From assembly GCF_900102965.1 (NCBI RefSeq), contig NZ_FNGM01000007.1, forward strand, positions 197,689 to 261,688: a stretch of DNA of 64,000 bases, given 5' to 3'. Positions 62,085-64,000 of the stretch are shown here, piece after piece. The position numbers were made by a program, and so were the translations under genes. Every line of letters begins with the position of its first letter. The first letter of the stretch is position 1. Source of the DNA: Paenibacillus jilunlii (lineage in GTDB: Bacteria; Bacillota; Bacilli; Paenibacillales; Paenibacillaceae). The notes under the pieces are model-generated. The model did no database searches. It saw nothing but the letters and a program-made list of their open reading frames with translations, and had not been told where the DNA came from.

Positions 62085-63659
62085 TTAGTTGACAGGGACA
62101 AATTCAGCTAGTTGTTTCTCTACTTCGGCAATGACCTTGTCAACTCCTGCTTTTTTCAGCTGTTCGCGGTAATCTGCAACTGCTGCTTTGGGATCTTTGC
62201 TTGTTTTGCCAAGCATCAGCTGGATGCCAAGCTGTGAATTCACGTTGGAAATGGCGGCGATTTCCGTGCTCACATTCGATGGATCAAAGCTGAAGCCATT
62301 GTAAGGGTCATCGATAGCGACTTTGTCCCATTCGGCATACAGGGAGTTGCGGATTGGGTTTTCTGTATCGCTCGGAACTACAAATTTGTCATTCCGCAGG
62401 GACCAGGCCGAGAAGCCGCCGGCATCCGTCTTTTCGTTATAGCCCGGAGGATTTTTTCTCACACCGTTATCCATAACATATTGCTTGCCTTCGATTCCGT
62501 ATTGAATGAGGTTGTAGTAGCTCTCATCGGTCATGAACTTCTCAATTACCATCAGGGAGCGTTCCGGATTCGCCGAGTTGGTGCTGATTACGGTCGAGTT
62601 GTCAACGCCCATCTTGCGTTTGATTTTTTTATTGGCTTCAGCAAACGTGAAGAAGTAAGGATCTGATTCCGGCTGCGCCTTCATATCCGCACCATACTGG
62701 CCGATCCAGTCCTGGGCATGTGTCAGATAACCTGCCGAATTTGCTGCGCGGAAGTTATCCTTGCCGCCAAGCGTGGCAGACAGCACATCTTTACTCCAAT
62801 ATCCTTTATCTGCCCATTCACGCATCTTCACGGCCCAATCCTCGAACTCCTGGGTGAAGGCCGGATGGAAGACGGTTTTATAATCCTCGGGACTCTTGGT
62901 CACCAGGTTAAGCTCAGTTGAAGATATACCAGGGGCATTAAGCCACATATCCGTAGTATCGACCAGCATTCTGTACATATTCTGCGCATCTTCAGCTTTG
63001 CCGTTAATCGGAGGGAACGACTCATTGGCAACCACATTATCCATATATTTAACCATATCATCTATCGAGCTGATTTTATCCATACCGTATTTCTTCAGCA
63101 AGTCAGAACGGTAGGCATAACCGGTAGGCGTGTATTCGCTGTACAGACTCGGAACGCCATAAATTTTGCCCTTGTACTTGGTATTTTGCCAGACGCTGTC
63201 CGGAATTTCTGCCTTTAGCTTGGGAGCTACTTTGCCGAGCATATCTGTAATATCCACCAATGCGCCTTCACTGGCCAATGTAAAATAGGATACAGGCGCT
63301 CCTGGAGAGGCATGCGACAGATCAAACTTTTCCCCAGAGGCAAACAGCAGCGGGTACTTGGTCGCCGTATCCGGCCAGTCGATGTACTTCACTTCAATGG
63401 TGGCATTGAGATCTGCCTTCAGTTTTTTGTTAATCTCGGCAAGGATAGCCTTGTTGGCAACACCTTCACTGCCCCACAGATAGTACACCAGCTTGGCTTC
63501 CTTGGAAGTATCGACTCCGCCTGTGTTAGCAGCAGTTTCCGGTGTTCCCGACGCTGCCGGTGCATTGCCGGACTTATTGTTTTCGGATGAACAGGCAGTC
63601 AATACCCCGGTAAGCATGAGGACAGCGATTAAAGAAGACGCAATTTTTTTACCTTTCAT
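62085..63659 (-). CDS. ABC sugar transporter substrate-binding lipoprotein, LplA type
   Basis: 524-residue lipoprotein. Signal with lipobox LTAC (Cys23), a Ser/Asn/Ala linker, then a two-lobed oligosaccharide-binding domain (about 50-515). It lies 77 nt after the partial permease gene and before the lacI-type gene. Size like the receptor at 26022, but sequences differ widely, so a different sugar is expected. Ligand unknown. Confidence 0.92.
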   Translation of the reverse strand: MKGKKIASSLIAVLMLTGVLTACSSENNKSGNAPAASGTPETAANTGGVDTSKEAKLVYYLWGSEGVANKAILAEINKKLKADLNATIEVKYIDWPDTATKYPLLFASGEKFDLSHASPGAPVSYFTLASEGALVDITDMLGKVAPKLKAEIPDSVWQNTKYKGKIYGVPSLYSEYTPTGYAYRSDLLKKYGMDKISSIDDMVKYMDNVVANESFPPINGKAEDAQNMYRMLVDTTDMWLNAPGISSTELNLVTKSPEDYKTVFHPAFTQEFEDWAVKMREWADKGYWSKDVLSATLGGKDNFRAANSAGYLTHAQDWIGQYGADMKAQPESDPYFFTFAEANKKIKRKMGVDNSTVISTNSANPERSLMVIEKFMTDESYYNLIQYGIEGKQYVMDNGVRKNPPGYNEKTDAGGFSAWSLRNDKFVVPSDTENPIRNSLYAEWDKVAIDDPYNGFSFDPSNVSTEIAAISNVNSQLGIQLMLGKTSKDPKAAVADYREQLKKAGVDKVIAEVEKQLAEFVPVN

Positions 63660-63736
63660 TCGATAAGCCTCCCTTTTCTCTTCTATTTATGAGTTCCTTC
63701 ATTTATAATAAACGCCCTTTGATAAGCAGACGTCCA

Positions 63737-64000
63737 TTAACCCTTTACTGCCCCGATCGTAAGGCCCGTTACGAAATAACGCTGTACAAACGGATACAGG
63801 AGAATAATCGGCCCGGTAGCCAGCACAGCTGTCGCCATCTTGATGGATTGCGTTGGAAGATCAGCCGTATTAATGACCGCCCCCGAGTTGATCAAAGCCC
63901 CAAGGTTCGTCTGGTTGACCATGCGCTGCAAAAAGTATTGAAGCGGAAATTTATCGGGGCTGTCCATATACAGCATCCCGTTATACCACTCATTCCAAAA
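63737..64000 (-). CDS. carbohydrate ABC transporter permease, LplC type, N-terminus beyond window
   Basis: The last 87 codons of a CUT1 permease, open to the right edge: WNEWYNGMLYM, then SIKMATAVLATGPIILLYPF and the family-typical end QRYFVTGLTIGAVKG. It belongs to the importer whose receptor is the next gene. The missing N-terminal part lies past base 64000. Confidence 0.9.
   Translation of the reverse strand, partial: FWNEWYNGMLYMDSPDKFPLQYFLQRMVNQTNLGALINSGAVINTADLPTQSIKMATAVLATGPIILLYPFVQRYFVTGLTIGAVKG

Noticed and set aside
1..64000. CRISPR arrays, tRNA or rRNA genes, insertion sequences, prophage modules
   Set aside because: No regularly spaced short repeats with unique spacers, no tRNA-like cloverleaf or rRNA segments, and no transposase, integrase or phage structural genes were recognised. 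The tandem repeats near 20 kb have no spacers.

Overview
The window looks like chromosome of a spore-forming, saprophytic Bacillota, most likely Paenibacillus. The evidence is a complete gerA-type germinant receptor operon, strong AGGAGG ribosome sites with frequent TTG and GTG starts, several CUT1-type sugar ABC importers that lack their own ATPase gene, YesM/YesN-like two-component regulation, and dense plant-sugar catabolism. The genus is inferred from gene content. No rRNA, tRNA, CRISPR array, transposase or prophage block was seen.

Layout. 1-4.4 kb: a LacI-controlled ABC sugar importer, truncated at the left edge. 4.4-13 kb: PadR plus a membrane polyferredoxin, a MATE exporter, a diguanylate cyclase, a broken germination permease, a CBO0543-like pair, a pentapeptide-repeat protein, and PadR/DUF2812. 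13-19.5 kb: an IclR-controlled D-xylonate module (IclR, YjhG-type dehydratase, GH43 xylosidase, NIF3-like protein, divergent YagE-type aldolase). 19.5-20.6 kb: over 1 kb of non-coding repeats. 20.6-27.8 kb: two-component system plus ABC importer. 28-34 kb: first Amadori-compound locus (FrlB- and FrlD-like enzymes, GntR, amidohydrolase, YfcC carrier). 34.4-36.5 kb: OmpR-type two-component system. 37-38.6 kb: AT-rich matrixin protease pair. 39-44 kb: glucuronate genes uxuA-uxuB-uxaC with a divergent GntR regulator. 44.2-45.5 kb: small genes including two related ribbon-helix-helix proteins. 45.7-51.4 kb: second Amadori locus (GntR, FraB-, FraD-, Dcu-, FrlC-like, cupin). 51.5-53.4 kb: a short LCP protein and a PanS-like transporter. 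54-58 kb: gerA-gerC-gerB operon. 58-61 kb: HTH regulator, YqjF and a LysE remnant. 61-64 kb: a LacI-linked ABC importer, truncated at the right edge.

How it works together: most of the window takes up and degrades plant-derived or Maillard-type sugars. Xylan fragments and xylonate, glucuronate, Amadori products and unidentified oligosaccharides each have a local regulator with visible operator palindromes. The Amadori loci would import fructose-amino acids, phosphorylate them at C6 (PfkB-type kinase) and split them to glucose 6-phosphate and amine (SIS-type deglycase).

The most unusual feature is a dispersed intergenic element present six times. Four copies are 183-184 bp from first to last core and contain four copies of a ~22-nt core, two in each orientation, so each is a large imperfect palindrome. 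A second family of 51-52-bp tandem repeats flanks one of these copies.
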